From the NCBI RefSeq assembly GCF_014695585.1, contig NZ_JACJON010000036.1, positions 147,944 to 211,943 of the forward strand: 64,000 nucleotides of DNA, in the 5' to 3' direction. Below the pieces are notes generated by a model, which was given only the letters and a program-made list of their open reading frames with translations, was not told where the DNA came from and searched no databases. A program made the position numbers and the translations under genes. Of the stretch, positions 24,751-35,437 are shown in pieces; position 1 is the first letter of the stretch, and every line of letters begins with the position of its first letter. This DNA comes from Microcoleus sp. FACHB-831. Lineage in GTDB: Bacteria > Cyanobacteriota > Cyanobacteriia > Cyanobacteriales > FACHB-T130.

Positions 24751-26442
24751 CTAACAACTGAAGCTGTAGATTTTTTGAGTTTCCAAACCCTCGCATACCG
24801 AAGAAGGCAGTTGACTGAGGGGGAAACTTTGGCGATCTAGCTGCACTTGCAAGCCTGTTAGGGGATCGAGTCCAGAGGATACCAAAAATTCCAGGCGTTG
24901 CAGTTGCGGCCAAGTTGAGAGGTTGTCTAAAATTGCCGCGATCGCTTGCACGTAGGGATGATTGCCATTCTCGAACCAATCTGGGGAAGCGAGATTGGGT
25001 TGGTCAAAGCCTAAGTGAAATGTCAGCGAGGGAGTACCAAAAAGAGCGATCGCCACTGGTCTTGCTTCTTCTTTCAACAACAAGTGATGAGTCTTTGCCA
25101 AATGTCGCAGCTTCTCCAATCTCTCGTAGCGCTCTTGTACCGAACTTTCTTCCTCCTGCCAGTCAAGCGCTACTGTGACTAAATAAGTCTGCAACAACAT
25201 ATGGCCTAGCTTTTCCGCCTTTGTTGCCAGATAAGTTGTATTGTAGTCATTCGCCTCAATCAGCAGAGCCACGCGATCCACCATCTCCAACCCATAGCCC
25301 TTCAAGCCAGCAATTTTGCGCGGGTTGTTGGTAATTAGGCGAATTTTACTAACTCCTAGATCGTTGAGAATTTGCGCCCCTACGCCATAATCTCGCAAGT
25401 CGGCGGGGAACCCCAAACGTTCGTTTGCTTCGACCGTATCCAATCCCATATCCTGCAACGAATAAGCTTTTAACTTATTGATCAGGCCAATTCCTCGCCC
25501 TTCCTGTCGCAGATATACAACTACTCCCGAACCAGCATTTTCAATCATTTTCAGCGCTGCTTGCAGTTGCATCCGGCAGTCGCACCGCAAAGAACCAAGG
25601 GCATCACCCGTCAAACATTCCGAGTGCATCCGCACCATCACTGCTTGGTCTTTAAAGTCTGCTGGCTCTCCCTTAACAATAGCTACGTGATCGGAATTAT
25701 CTAAGGTGTTGCGATAGCCGTAAATTTGGAAATTACCAAACTGCGTGGGCAATTCCGCTACTGTTTCGCGGCGAACAAAACGTTCGTGTGCCAGACGGTA
25801 ACTGATTAAGTCAGCAATGCTGATAATTTTCAGATTGTGAGTTTTGGCGTACTCTATTAACTCTGGCAACCGCGCCATCGATCCATTAGGATTTTGAATT
25901 TCGCAGATGACAGCGGCGGGATATAAGCCAGCGAGTTGTGCAAGGTCAACTCCAGCTTCGGTATGACCTGCTCGTTTCAAGACGCCTCCTTCCCTAGCGC
26001 GGAGAGGGAAGATGTGACCGGGACGGCGCAGATCCTTGGGTTTTGTGGATGGGTTGATGGTGACTTGAATAGTACGCGCTCGATCTTCAGCAGATATCCC
26101 CGTGCCTACACCCATCTCGTGTGTGGCGTCGATGCTGACGGTGAAGGCAGTTTGGTTGCTGTCGGTGTTGGTGCTGACCATTAAGGGCAGTTCTAGTTCA
26201 TCGAGGCGATCGCCGTTTAGCGCCAGACAAATCAAGCCCCGCGCATCCACTGCCATGAAATTTATCATATCCGGCGTGGCAAACTGAGCCGCGCCAATTA
26301 AGTCGCCTTCATTTTCCCGGCTTTCGTCATCCACTACTACTAGCAGCCGACCAGCCTTGAAGTCTGCTAGGGCAGCGTCAATTGAGTCAAATTTAAATGA
26401 TGAGTTCGAGGCGTTATTGGGCTTGCTCACAGAGAAGGTCAA
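24751..26442 (-). CDS. ribBA: Bifunctional DHBP synthase / GTP cyclohydrolase II
   Basis: A 563-residue fusion enzyme for the two entry steps of riboflavin synthesis. The RibB half (about 18-220) has DDESRENEGDLI and RAGHTEAGVDLA, making dihydroxybutanone phosphate from ribulose 5-phosphate. The RibA half (about 230-420) has the zinc site HSECLTGDALGSLRCDC and YLRQEGRGIGL, making the pyrimidine precursor from GTP. Both halves keep their key residues. A further 140-residue C-terminal extension, seen in cyanobacterial RibBA, has no clear function. No FMN riboswitch was recognised upstream. ATG at 26442. Confidence 0.95.
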   Translation of the reverse strand: MTFSVSKPNNASNSSFKFDSIDAALADFKAGRLLVVVDDESRENEGDLIGAAQFATPDMINFMAVDARGLICLALNGDRLDELELPLMVSTNTDSNQTAFTVSIDATHEMGVGTGISAEDRARTIQVTINPSTKPKDLRRPGHIFPLRAREGGVLKRAGHTEAGVDLAQLAGLYPAAVICEIQNPNGSMARLPELIEYAKTHNLKIISIADLISYRLAHERFVRRETVAELPTQFGNFQIYGYRNTLDNSDHVAIVKGEPADFKDQAVMVRMHSECLTGDALGSLRCDCRMQLQAALKMIENAGSGVVVYLRQEGRGIGLINKLKAYSLQDMGLDTVEANERLGFPADLRDYGVGAQILNDLGVSKIRLITNNPRKIAGLKGYGLEMVDRVALLIEANDYNTTYLATKAEKLGHMLLQTYLVTVALDWQEEESSVQERYERLEKLRHLAKTHHLLLKEEARPVAIALFGTPSLTFHLGFDQPNLASPDWFENGNHPYVQAIAAILDNLSTWPQLQRLEFLVSSGLDPLTGLQVQLDRQSFPLSQLPSSVCEGLETQKIYSFSC

Positions 26443-27085
26443 AGTTGCTAACTATAAATTTTCTTTAATTCTAGCCAGCTTCGATTGTATCCTGTTTACC
26501 CTGTTGTTCGATCTCATCTCCATATACCTTTGCCTAACTGATGTTTGTTTTCATAACAAGCTGTTTAATTTTAAACAGCGATCGCTTAAATTTCAGGATA
26601 ATTTCGCGGATTGAATGTATTAATTTAACAAACTACAAATCTATATAAAGATTTTATTTAATTTGGGTTTTTCTAATGTGCTTTTTTTAACGAACCGCGA
26701 AGACGCAAAGAGCGCAAAGGAAAGAGGTAAAAAGAGATTGTGCAACTGATTTATGAGCGCTATATATTCGCAAATAATATAAAAATTGCTGGTTTATAAA
26801 CCTTTTAAATTTATTAAATGGAGTTAACAATTTTAAATAATCTTGTTGCTTAACTTAAGCTATTTTTTATACAAAAAAGAACTTAGTTTACTAACATTTA
26901 TTTCTTTATAAGCGATAAGGGCTATGTGCGAATCCTTCATTTTCTCTGTTGCATTACTCAAAAATTATTACCTAAATAAACAGTAAAAATCCTAATTTAT
27001 TACTATTTATATTCGCTTAAATAAGAGGAAAATGGAAGATATTCAAGGAGTATTTAGACAAGCATATAAACATAAGAAATATAAT
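26443..27085. other. AT-rich intergenic region upstream of ribBA
   Basis: About 640 bp, much richer in A/T than its neighbours. At about 26692-26723 it holds ACGAACCGCGAAGACGCAAA followed by GAGCGCAAAGG, a sequence of a type I recognise as a dispersed intergenic repeat in cyanobacteria. A 30-codon ORF (27031-27123) behind AAGAGGAAA is open but overlaps the end of the XRE gene and is not supported. No riboswitch or RNA gene is seen. Confidence 0.45.
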
Positions 27086-27331
27086 TTACTCAATTCCATT
27101 CAACAATTCGCTTGGCGATACTCCTAAAGCTTTAGCCAACCGCACTATATTTAACAGGGCAATATTCCTCTCACCGCGCTCGATACCACCAATGTAGTTG
27201 CGATGCAGCCCTGCTAGTTCTGCTAACTCTTCTTGGGAAAGACCCCGCGATTTTCTCAATTTCCGAATGCGATCGCCAAATTTTTCCAGACTTGGATTTG
27301 CTGCCACGCCAAAAAAATTACTGTTTCTCAT
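27086..27331 (-). CDS. Small XRE-family transcriptional regulator
   Basis: An 81-residue DNA-binding protein made of little more than one Cro/CI helix-turn-helix (about 17-75): RIRKLRKSRGLSQEELAELA, then HRNYIGGIERGERN. This layout is that of controller (C) proteins of restriction-modification systems and of some phage-like repressors. No restriction or methylase gene is next to it, so its target is unknown; it may regulate itself. It sits in an AT-rich stretch between ribBA and argC, which suggests acquisition. ATG at 27331. Confidence 0.85.
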   Translation of the reverse strand: MRNSNFFGVAANPSLEKFGDRIRKLRKSRGLSQEELAELAGLHRNYIGGIERGERNIALLNIVRLAKALGVSPSELLNGIE

Positions 27332-27471
27332 GGCGATTTATCTACACACTATAAGTGTGATTATTAAAAAAAGCCATAAGATATGGGTAAATATATCTTC
27401 CCAGAACGCAACCTGATCTAGAATTCAGCAAATCGTTTTTTAAGGCAGTAGCTCTGTTAGGGTTAAATATC

Positions 27472-28533
27472 ATGGGTGATTTAAAACGTGTGCCAGTAGG
27501 AATTGTTGGCGCGTCAGGTTACGGTGGCGTGCAACTGGTAAGGCTCCTGATGGATCATCCAGGGGTTGAAGTGGTTTACTTAGGTGGAGAAAGCAGTGCT
27601 GGGAAGTCTTTTTCCGACCTATATCCTCACTTGAGCCATGCCGTAGATCTGAAGATAGAGGCGATAGATTTAGACAACATTGCCTCACGCTGCGAAGTTG
27701 TTTTTCTCTCACTCCCCAACGGTTTGGCTTGTCAGATGGCACCAAAACTGGTGGAAAAAGGTTGCAAAGTGCTGGATTTGTCAGCAGACTATAGATTTAC
27801 ATCCTTAGAGACATACGCAGCATGGTACGGCAGCGATCGCAACGATGAAGAAATCGCAGGAACAGCCGTATATGGCTTACCGGAACTATACCGCGATCGC
27901 ATCAAAGAAGCCCAGCTCATAGGTTGTCCCGGTTGCTACCCCACCGCCAGCTTAATGGCACTCTCACCCCTCCTCAAGCAAGGCTTAGTCTTGCCCGAAA
28001 CCTCCATCATCGACGCCAAATCTGGCGCATCCGGAGGCGGACGACAAGCCAAAACCAATCTATTGCTAGCTGAAGCAGACAACTCCTTTGGAGCCTACAG
28101 CGTCGGCGGTCGTCACCGACACACCCCAGAAATCGAGCAAGTGTGCAGCGACTTAGCAGGTCACGAAGTACGAGTGCAATTTACCCCCCACCTGGTTCCG
28201 ATGGTGCGCGGCATATTAGCAACCGTCTACGCAACACTGCGCGATCCGGGCTTAGTGCGAGAAGACTTAATTACAATTTTCAGAGCCTTCTATCGCTCCT
28301 CTCCCTTTGTCAAAGTCTTAGACGGTGGCGTTTATCCCCAAACTAAATGGGCTTGCGGCACCAATCTCTGCTACATCGGCATCGAAGTTGACCCCCGCAC
28401 CAACCGCGTAATTGTCATGTCAGCGATCGATAACTTAGTCAAAGGGCAAGCAGGCCAAGCGATTCAGTGTCTCAACCTAATGATGGGTTGGGAAGAAACA
28501 CAGGGGTTGCCCCAAATGTGCTTCTATCCCTAA
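27472..28533 (+). CDS. argC: N-acetyl-gamma-glutamyl-phosphate reductase
   Basis: A 353-residue NADPH-dependent reductase of arginine synthesis, converting N-acetylglutamyl phosphate to the semialdehyde. The N-terminal nucleotide-binding motif is [17 protein letters not shown], the catalytic Cys is in [10 protein letters not shown], and the substrate site includes [11 protein letters not shown]. Length and motif order match the long bacterial type. ATG at 27472. A heptamer-based hairpin follows and separates it from the convergent enolase gene. Confidence 0.97.
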   Translation: MGDLKRVPVGIVGASGYGGVQLVRLLMDHPGVEVVYLGGESSAGKSFSDLYPHLSHAVDLKIEAIDLDNIASRCEVVFLSLPNGLACQMAPKLVEKGCKVLDLSADYRFTSLETYAAWYGSDRNDEEIAGTAVYGLPELYRDRIKEAQLIGCPGCYPTASLMALSPLLKQGLVLPETSIIDAKSGASGGGRQAKTNLLLAEADNSFGAYSVGGRHRHTPEIEQVCSDLAGHEVRVQFTPHLVPMVRGILATVYATLRDPGLVREDLITIFRAFYRSSPFVKVLDGGVYPQTKWACGTNLCYIGIEVDPRTNRVIVMSAIDNLVKGQAGQAIQCLNLMMGWEETQGLPQMCFYP

Positions 28534-28539
28534 TCTTGA

Positions 28540-28596
28540 ATTTTGAATTTTGGATTTTGGATTGGCGATAGTAATTACCAATCCAAAATCCAAAAT
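28540..28596. terminator. Heptamer-repeat hairpin between argC and eno
   Basis: The left arm is built from GAATTTT, GAATTTT(/G), GGATTTT and GGATTGG, and the right arm CCAATCCAAAATCCAAAAT is its complement, giving a long stem around a 12-nt loop. It lies between two convergent genes and probably stops transcription from both. Confidence 0.65.
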
Positions 28597-29898
<1,302 letters not shown>

Positions 29899-30031
29899 TC
29901 ACCCTTGATAGGAAATTGCAACTAACTCACACCTGGTTAAGCCTTCGATAGGCTTATATAGTCCGCTTGTTAGAATACGTCCTGAACGGACGCTCAAGCG
30001 TCATATTAAGAAGGAATTTGGGATTAAAACG

Positions 30032-30487
30032 ATGCGAATGTTACATACGATGCTGCGAGTCGGCAATCTAGAAGAGTCTTTGAAATTCTACTGTGATGTG
30101 TTGGGCATGAGGCTGCTGCGCCAAAAAGATTATCCGGGAGGCGAGTTTACGCTTGCTTTTGTGGGTTATGGCGACGAGTCAGACCACACGGTTCTGGAAC
30201 TGACTTATAACTGGGGCGTGGATAAGTACAACTTGGGCGATGCTTACGGGCATATTGCGCTTGGGGTTGATGATATTTACGCTAAATGCGAGGAAATTAA
30301 GGCTGCTGGTGCTAAGGTAACGCGGGAACCGGGGCCGATGAAGCACGGTTCGACGACGATCGCGTTTGTGGAAGATCCGAATGGATACAAGGTTGAGTTG
30401 ATTCAGTTGGGGAGTCAGGGATCTGCCCAGAAGCAGGAAGCGACACCTGAAATGGCAAGATCGTCCAGACGCCTGATAGACGATTAA
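30032..30487 (+). CDS. gloA: Lactoylglutathione lyase (glyoxalase I)
   Basis: A 151-residue vicinal-oxygen-chelate enzyme. The four metal ligands of glyoxalase I are at His5, Glu56, His74 and Glu122, in [25 protein letters not shown] and KVELIQLG. It converts the methylglyoxal-glutathione adduct to lactoylglutathione in the cytoplasm. Divergent from eno. A strong intrinsic terminator follows 47 bp after the stop. Confidence 0.96.
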   Translation: MRMLHTMLRVGNLEESLKFYCDVLGMRLLRQKDYPGGEFTLAFVGYGDESDHTVLELTYNWGVDKYNLGDAYGHIALGVDDIYAKCEEIKAAGAKVTREPGPMKHGSTTIAFVEDPNGYKVELIQLGSQGSAQKQEATPEMARSSRRLIDD

Positions 30488-30534
30488 GGTCGCCCGCATC
30501 CTATATGTAACGTATGTAAGGGTGCGGCTATGGG

Positions 30535-30562
30535 AAAAAAGCCCGCGATCGCGGGCTTTTTT
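30535..30562 (+). terminator. Intrinsic terminator of gloA, with HIP1 at the stem centre
   Basis: GCCCGCGATCGCGGGC is a perfect palindrome flanked by AAAAAA and TTTTTT, so it can act in both directions. The HIP1 core CGATCG forms the middle of the stem. Confidence 0.85.
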
Positions 30563-30740
30563 GTAGCTATGCGATCGCTTTCATTGCCCACGAGTTTTTA
30601 TTGGCTATATTTTTGTCAGAAAAATTACTTATTTAACAACAATGGCATCTACATAACTGCCTTTTGCTCGGTAATTTTACTATGGTGTTTGTAAATATTT
30701 ATAGCTATGTTTTATAACAGATAGCCGAGAAAAGCGTAAG

Positions 30741-32867
30741 ATGAAAAATTTCAATTTTTTAGTATTAACATTAGGCACTCTCATCACTACAGGAGTTAGC
30801 AGTGCTAGCGCCCAGACGTTCGCGCCACAGGACGATCGCGCTTCTAGAATCATTGCTCAGATTCCAAGTGCTGATGAGTTATTTATACAAGCTAGTGAAT
30901 TGCGAGGAATTGGGAAATATAAAGAAGCGATCGCCGCTTTTGACCAAGTAGTTAAAATTAAGCCAAAGTCATTTACAGCTTGGTACTGGCGCGGCTACAC
31001 GCTGAGTAATTTAGGGCAATATGAAGAAGCGATCGCATCCTACGATCGAGCAATTAACCTCCAGCCAAATTACTTTTTAGCTTTGGTTGAAAAAGGCAAC
31101 GCTCTTTATCAAATGAATCGCTATCAAGAAGCGGCATTATCTTACGATGAAGTTCTTAAAGCTGATTCTCGCAACTATCAAGCCTGGAAGGGGCGCGGTC
31201 TTGCTTTATACCGCTTAAATCGTTATCAAGAAGCGATATCATCAGTAGAAAATGCAGGCAAAATACAGCCTAACGATTTAGAAATTTCTGGATTGCTAGC
31301 AGCGTTAAAAAATTCGGGCACATCCCAAACCGACCTGGAAACATCGCAGCAAAGAAGCGTTGCAGTCCAAAACGATATCAAGATAGCGCAACAAAATCTT
31401 GCTAGCGTTCAAGGGGAAATTCGCACAACAGAAGAAAAACTAAAATTATCTCAATCTGACTTAAAGACTTCTGAGGGTAGGCTAGTTGCAATTCAAAACG
31501 ATTTACGCACAGCCGAGTCAAGATTAAATTCTTCCAAAGCAGATTTAGTTGCTCTAGAAGCCAACATCACCATGGCTGAGGAGAAGCTAAAAACATCTCA
31601 GTCTGCTGTAAAAACATCTGAAGAAAGGTTAGTTGCAATTCAAACTGAGGCGCGGGAATCGGAGGCAAAATTAAAATCATCCAGAACCGAGTTAGTTGCG
31701 CTGCAAAGCGACATCCGCACAGCAGAAGATAAATTTAAAGTATCTCAATCCGAGATTCGCAAATCTGAAGAAAGGTTGGTTGCTGTTCGTGACAACATCA
31801 AAACATCGGAAGATAAGCTAAAAGTATCTCAAGTAGAGATTGGTAAATCTGAAGAGCGGTTGGTTGCTGTCCGTAACGATATCAAAACCTCGGAAGACAA
31901 GCTAAAAGCATATCAAGTGGAATATCGCGAATCTGAACAACAGTTGGTAGCTTTGCGCGGCGATATTAAATCTTCAGAAGATAAGCTGAAAGCATATCAA
32001 GCAGAGTATCGCGAATCCGAACAACAGTTGGTAGCTTTGCGCGGCAATATTAAATCCTCCGAAGATAAGCTGAAAGCATCGCAGACAGAACTGCAAACAT
32101 TAGAACAAAGATTAGTTGCAGTGCGAGGAGAGGTTAACACATCGGAAGATAAGCTGAAAGCCTCTAGTACAGAAATACAGAAATTAGAAGAAAGAATAGT
32201 TGCTGTCCGCGAGGATATCAAAACCTCGCAAGACAAACTAAAAGTATCTCAATCAGAGTATCGCGAATCTGAACAGCAGTTGGTAGCTTTGCGCGGGGAT
32301 ATTAAATCTTCGGAAGATAAACTAAAAGCTTCTCAAGGAGAGTTTGGTAAATCTGAAGCAAGATTGGTAGCGTTGCGCGGGGAAATTAAATCTTCGGAAG
32401 ACAAGCTGCAAGCATATCAATCGGAAGCGCAGAAATCTGAAGAAAGGTTGGTAGCTTTGCGCGGGGATATTAAATCTTCGGAAGATAAGCTGCAAGCATC
32501 TAATTCAGAAGTACGCGCTTTAGAAGAAAGGTTAGTGGCTGTTCGCGGGGAAATTAAATCTTCGGAAGACAATATTAAGTCAAAAAGATCCGAGATGAAA
32601 AGCCTCGAACAAAGTTTAGCTGCGATGCAAGGTGAGGTACGGGAATTTGAAGAAAAACTCAAAGTATCTCAAACCGAAATGCGGCAGATGGATGAGAAAA
32701 AGCGCGTATCCGCAGACGAATTGCGCGTGATGCAAGTTAATTATTGTGGAATGCAAGAAAAGCTGAGTGAAATGGAAGTAGGAATACGACAATTAAGAGG
32801 TACGGCGCAAGCTTCAGACACAGTTCAGCGTTGTCCGTTCTCGAATAATAGAACTTCCAAAGACTAA
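30741..32867 (+). CDS. Secreted TPR protein with long 28-residue-repeat coiled coil
   Basis: A 708-residue protein. Signal peptide (MKNFNFLVLTLGTLITTGVS, cleavage near SASAQ), three or four TPRs (about 43-185), then 14 units of 28 residues and two of 21 residues (about 229-662) with the pattern SSEDKLKASQxExxxxEExL followed by VAVRGxIK. All unit lengths are multiples of seven, as needed for a continuous coiled coil. A short tail with two Cys follows. It is probably a periplasmic rod with a protein-binding head. No homolog or function is recognised beyond the parts. ATG at 30741. Confidence 0.82.
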   Translation: MKNFNFLVLTLGTLITTGVSSASAQTFAPQDDRASRIIAQIPSADELFIQASELRGIGKYKEAIAAFDQVVKIKPKSFTAWYWRGYTLSNLGQYEEAIASYDRAINLQPNYFLALVEKGNALYQMNRYQEAALSYDEVLKADSRNYQAWKGRGLALYRLNRYQEAISSVENAGKIQPNDLEISGLLAALKNSGTSQTDLETSQQRSVAVQNDIKIAQQNLASVQGEIRTTEEKLKLSQSDLKTSEGRLVAIQNDLRTAESRLNSSKADLVALEANITMAEEKLKTSQSAVKTSEERLVAIQTEARESEAKLKSSRTELVALQSDIRTAEDKFKVSQSEIRKSEERLVAVRDNIKTSEDKLKVSQVEIGKSEERLVAVRNDIKTSEDKLKAYQVEYRESEQQLVALRGDIKSSEDKLKAYQAEYRESEQQLVALRGNIKSSEDKLKASQTELQTLEQRLVAVRGEVNTSEDKLKASSTEIQKLEERIVAVREDIKTSQDKLKVSQSEYRESEQQLVALRGDIKSSEDKLKASQGEFGKSEARLVALRGEIKSSEDKLQAYQSEAQKSEERLVALRGDIKSSEDKLQASNSEVRALEERLVAVRGEIKSSEDNIKSKRSEMKSLEQSLAAMQGEVREFEEKLKVSQTEMRQMDEKKRVSADELRVMQVNYCGMQEKLSEMEVGIRQLRGTAQASDTVQRCPFSNNRTSKD
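31425..32726 (+). repeat. 84-bp tandem repeats coding for the coiled coil
   Basis: Fourteen 84-bp units and two 63-bp units in register, coding the 28- and 21-residue repeats. Units in the middle (about 31900-32100) are the most alike, suggesting recent expansion by unequal recombination or slippage. Confidence 0.85.
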
Positions 32868-33086
32868 CATTATAGACAGCGAATACGATCGCACTATTTA
32901 AGCGATCGCCTATAACCCTTCTTCTAATTTAGGAGAGGGGTTATTTTATTGCGATCGCGCTTCTGGAAGACGCACGACAATCGGCAAGTATAACCAAAGG
33001 CATAATTTTTGCTTGCAATGATTGGCAGTCTGTAAACAGCAGAGGCTATCTTGTTGACATACTTGTAGTAACTCACCCCTAACCCT

Positions 33087-35228
33087 ATGACAGGATTTGA
33101 ACCCATCGTTACGGACGCAGCAATTAAAAGTTTAGTGGGGATCTTTCTTAAAGCAGGTTGGGATGAGGGAGGCAAGCTACTGGGGCTATTTGGCAATGCT
33201 TTAGACGAGAAAACTCAGCAGCTATTTTTTAACGCAACGAGGCAATACGTCCAGAATTATAGTGAGCGTCACGGCATCCTGAAAGTTTTGGGAATGCGGG
33301 AACCTGTAGCTTTGGAGTCAATATATACTGGCGTTCAGTTTTTGGACGAGCAGGATATTTATCGGTTTGAGTCAATTGATAAGCTGGAAAAAGCTTACCG
33401 CGAAGCTAAAGGGCGCAGTTATCAGCGTAAAAACCGCCCTAAGCAAGATGGGCTAAAGGTTGCCAACGAAAAGCAATATTTAATGGTACTGGGCGGGCCA
33501 GGAGCAGGAAAGTCTACATTTTTGCGGCGGATGGGACTGGAAGCGCTGAAGGGCGACAAGGGAAGCTTTAAGCACGGCTGTATCCCCGTTTTCATCGAAT
33601 TGAAAAGATTTAACGCTGACGAAATTAATATCGAGAAAGTCATTGCTGACGAGTTTCGCACCTGTGGTTTTCCCTCCCCTGAGAAATCCACAAAAAAATT
33701 ATTAGAGCAAGGCAAGTTGCTGATTTTGCTCGATGGGCTGGATGAAGTGCCAACAAAAAATATGAATGAGGCGATCGGCCAAATTCAGAACTTTGTTGAC
33801 TTGTACGATAAAAATCGCTTCATTGCCTCCTGTCGCACCGCCGCCTATCGCAGCAGTTTTCCCCGCTTTAGCGATGTGGCAATGGCAGATTTTGATGATT
33901 CCCAGATTGAGCAGTTTATTCATAACTGGTTTCAGTCAGAGGCAGACAAAAAGGCTGGCACAGCTCAGAAATGCTGGGAGGTATTGCAAAAACCAGAAAA
34001 TAAAGCTGCCAAAAAGTTAGCCTATACGCCATTATTGCTGAAGTTTCTCTGTATGGTATATGAGCGCCATTCTCAAAACTTTCCCGATAAGCGCAGCGAT
34101 CTATATCGCAAGGCACTGGGGATATTGTTAGAGGAATGGGCGGTAGAAAAGCTGATTTTGCAAGATGAGATTTATCAAGGACTGCATACAGAGCTACAAG
34201 AAATACTTTTATCTGAGATTGCCTACAAAGGTTTCGAGGCAGATAAGCTATTTTTCGATCAACGAGAAATTGTCGAGCAAATCAAAACATTTCTAGCAAG
34301 TAATCTAAATGCACCTCCGTATGTAGACGGTAAGGCGGTACTGAATGCCATTGCTGTTCAACAAGGTATTCTGGTAAAGCGAGCCGAGTATATATTTTCG
34401 TTCTCCCATTTGACGCTACAGGAATATTTAACTGCCAAATACATTAACGATCGTCACCTAGTTGAGAAGTTAGTTACCGAACACCTTTCAGATAAACGCT
34501 GGAAAGAGGTGTTTTTGCGTGTAGCTGAATTGATGGACGGTGGGGCATATGACTTGCTGTTACTGATGGAAAAAGAAGCTCAAAAATACATCAACACTCC
34601 CAAGTTAAAAGCTTTACTCAACTGGGCGGAAGAGGCAACAGATGGATCGCAAGGAAACTTTAAGCCTGTTGCTAAACGCGCAAATGCGATCGCCATCGCC
34701 AACGCCATCACTAACGCCAGCACACGCACTAAAACCTACGCCTACCACATCGCTAACGCCTACATCATCGCCTACGCCTACGACATCGCCTACGCCTACG
34801 ACATCGCCTACGCCAACGTCATCGCCCTCGCCGACGCCACAGTCAACACCACCTGTTCCGCCCACGATGCCGACGCTATCGCCGTCGGCATCGCGAGCGC
34901 CAGCGAACTTGAGAAACTAAAAATCTTCAATAACGTAGACTTTACTAGGCTAAATGCCCATCTCCAAGCACTGAAAGATAGAATTACCCTCACTAAACAG
35001 CCACTGGAAGGGCATCAGAGATTTGAGGGTCGCTTTCAGAAAATCTGGCTCCAAGCTTTCAATATCGGCCCAGAATTAGTCAATTTATCCGAGGAAGAAG
35101 CCAAAGACTTGGAAAATTACTTATACGCCAATTACCTCATATTGCAGTGCAAACAAGCAGAAGTGCCGGTGTCGCCTAAAACATGGGAAGAAATAGAGGA
35201 GCGGATGTTGCTTATTCCTAATAAATAA
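33087..35228 (+). CDS. NACHT-domain NTPase (NLR-like)
   Basis: A 713-residue STAND-class protein. An N-terminal helical region (about 1-128) precedes the NACHT domain: Walker A GGPGAGKS at 136-143, Walker B LLILLDGLDEV at 211-221, then sensor and winged-helix regions (FSHLTLQEYLTA near 450). The C-terminal part is helical and contains an Ala/Tyr/Ile-rich array (about 530-600, with IAYAYD repeated). Bacterial NACHT proteins of this kind include anti-phage defence NLRs, where a sensor region triggers oligomerisation. No separate effector such as a nuclease or TIR is seen; the short N-terminus would have to be it. It stands alone. ATG at 33087. Confidence 0.85.
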   Translation: MTGFEPIVTDAAIKSLVGIFLKAGWDEGGKLLGLFGNALDEKTQQLFFNATRQYVQNYSERHGILKVLGMREPVALESIYTGVQFLDEQDIYRFESIDKLEKAYREAKGRSYQRKNRPKQDGLKVANEKQYLMVLGGPGAGKSTFLRRMGLEALKGDKGSFKHGCIPVFIELKRFNADEINIEKVIADEFRTCGFPSPEKSTKKLLEQGKLLILLDGLDEVPTKNMNEAIGQIQNFVDLYDKNRFIASCRTAAYRSSFPRFSDVAMADFDDSQIEQFIHNWFQSEADKKAGTAQKCWEVLQKPENKAAKKLAYTPLLLKFLCMVYERHSQNFPDKRSDLYRKALGILLEEWAVEKLILQDEIYQGLHTELQEILLSEIAYKGFEADKLFFDQREIVEQIKTFLASNLNAPPYVDGKAVLNAIAVQQGILVKRAEYIFSFSHLTLQEYLTAKYINDRHLVEKLVTEHLSDKRWKEVFLRVAELMDGGAYDLLLLMEKEAQKYINTPKLKALLNWAEEATDGSQGNFKPVAKRANAIAIANAITNASTRTKTYAYHIANAYIIAYAYDIAYAYDIAYANVIALADATVNTTCSAHDADAIAVGIASASELEKLKIFNNVDFTRLNAHLQALKDRITLTKQPLEGHQRFEGRFQKIWLQAFNIGPELVNLSEEEAKDLENYLYANYLILQCKQAEVPVSPKTWEEIEERMLLIPNK
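34767..34838 (+). repeat. 18-bp tandem repeat in the NACHT gene
   Basis: Four 18-bp units: two perfect copies of ATCGCCTACGCCTACGAC (34767 and 34785) and two diverged ones (34803, 34821). They code for IAYAYD-type hexapeptides (residues 561-584). The array uses C-ending codons and is more GC-rich than the rest of the gene. Confidence 0.8.
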
Positions 35229-35365
35229 AATTGCTGAGATGGCAATTTTATTTGATTGGCGAACGTATATTTTTTAGGTGATTGTGGGTTACAACGCGAA
35301 TTAAAATTTATCCATTGATTTCATAACTTAATCACCGCGCCTAGCCCACACTACCTAAATATTAA

Positions 35366-35396
35366 GAAACCCGACTTCTTAAATAAGTCGGGTTTC
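35366..35396. terminator. Hairpin between NACHT and carbonic anhydrase genes
   Basis: GAAACCCGACTT and AAGTCGGGTTTC form a 12-bp stem with a 7-nt loop between the convergent genes. A related but shorter hairpin (CCCCGACTT/AAGTCGGAG) occurs at 49007-49035, so this is probably a dispersed terminator-like repeat. Confidence 0.7.
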
Positions 35397-35437
35397 TCGC
35401 CTTCACTAATAAGTTACGGCTGCTACAAACCGCACGT

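Noticed and set aside
26443..27085. Possible FMN riboswitch upstream of ribBA
   Set aside because: I could not find the conserved RFN-element segments; the region is AT-rich and unstructured by eye.
27086..27331. Controller protein of a restriction-modification system
   Set aside because: The protein has the right size and fold, but no restriction enzyme or methylase gene lies nearby, so only a generic XRE regulator is called.
31997..32662. Minus-strand ORFs opposite the coiled-coil gene
   Set aside because: They arise from the periodic 84-bp repeats on the coding strand.
34614..34865. Minus-strand ORF rich in Val/Gly/Asp repeats opposite the NACHT gene
   Set aside because: It is a mirror of the 18-bp repeat array in the NACHT coding sequence, not an independent gene.
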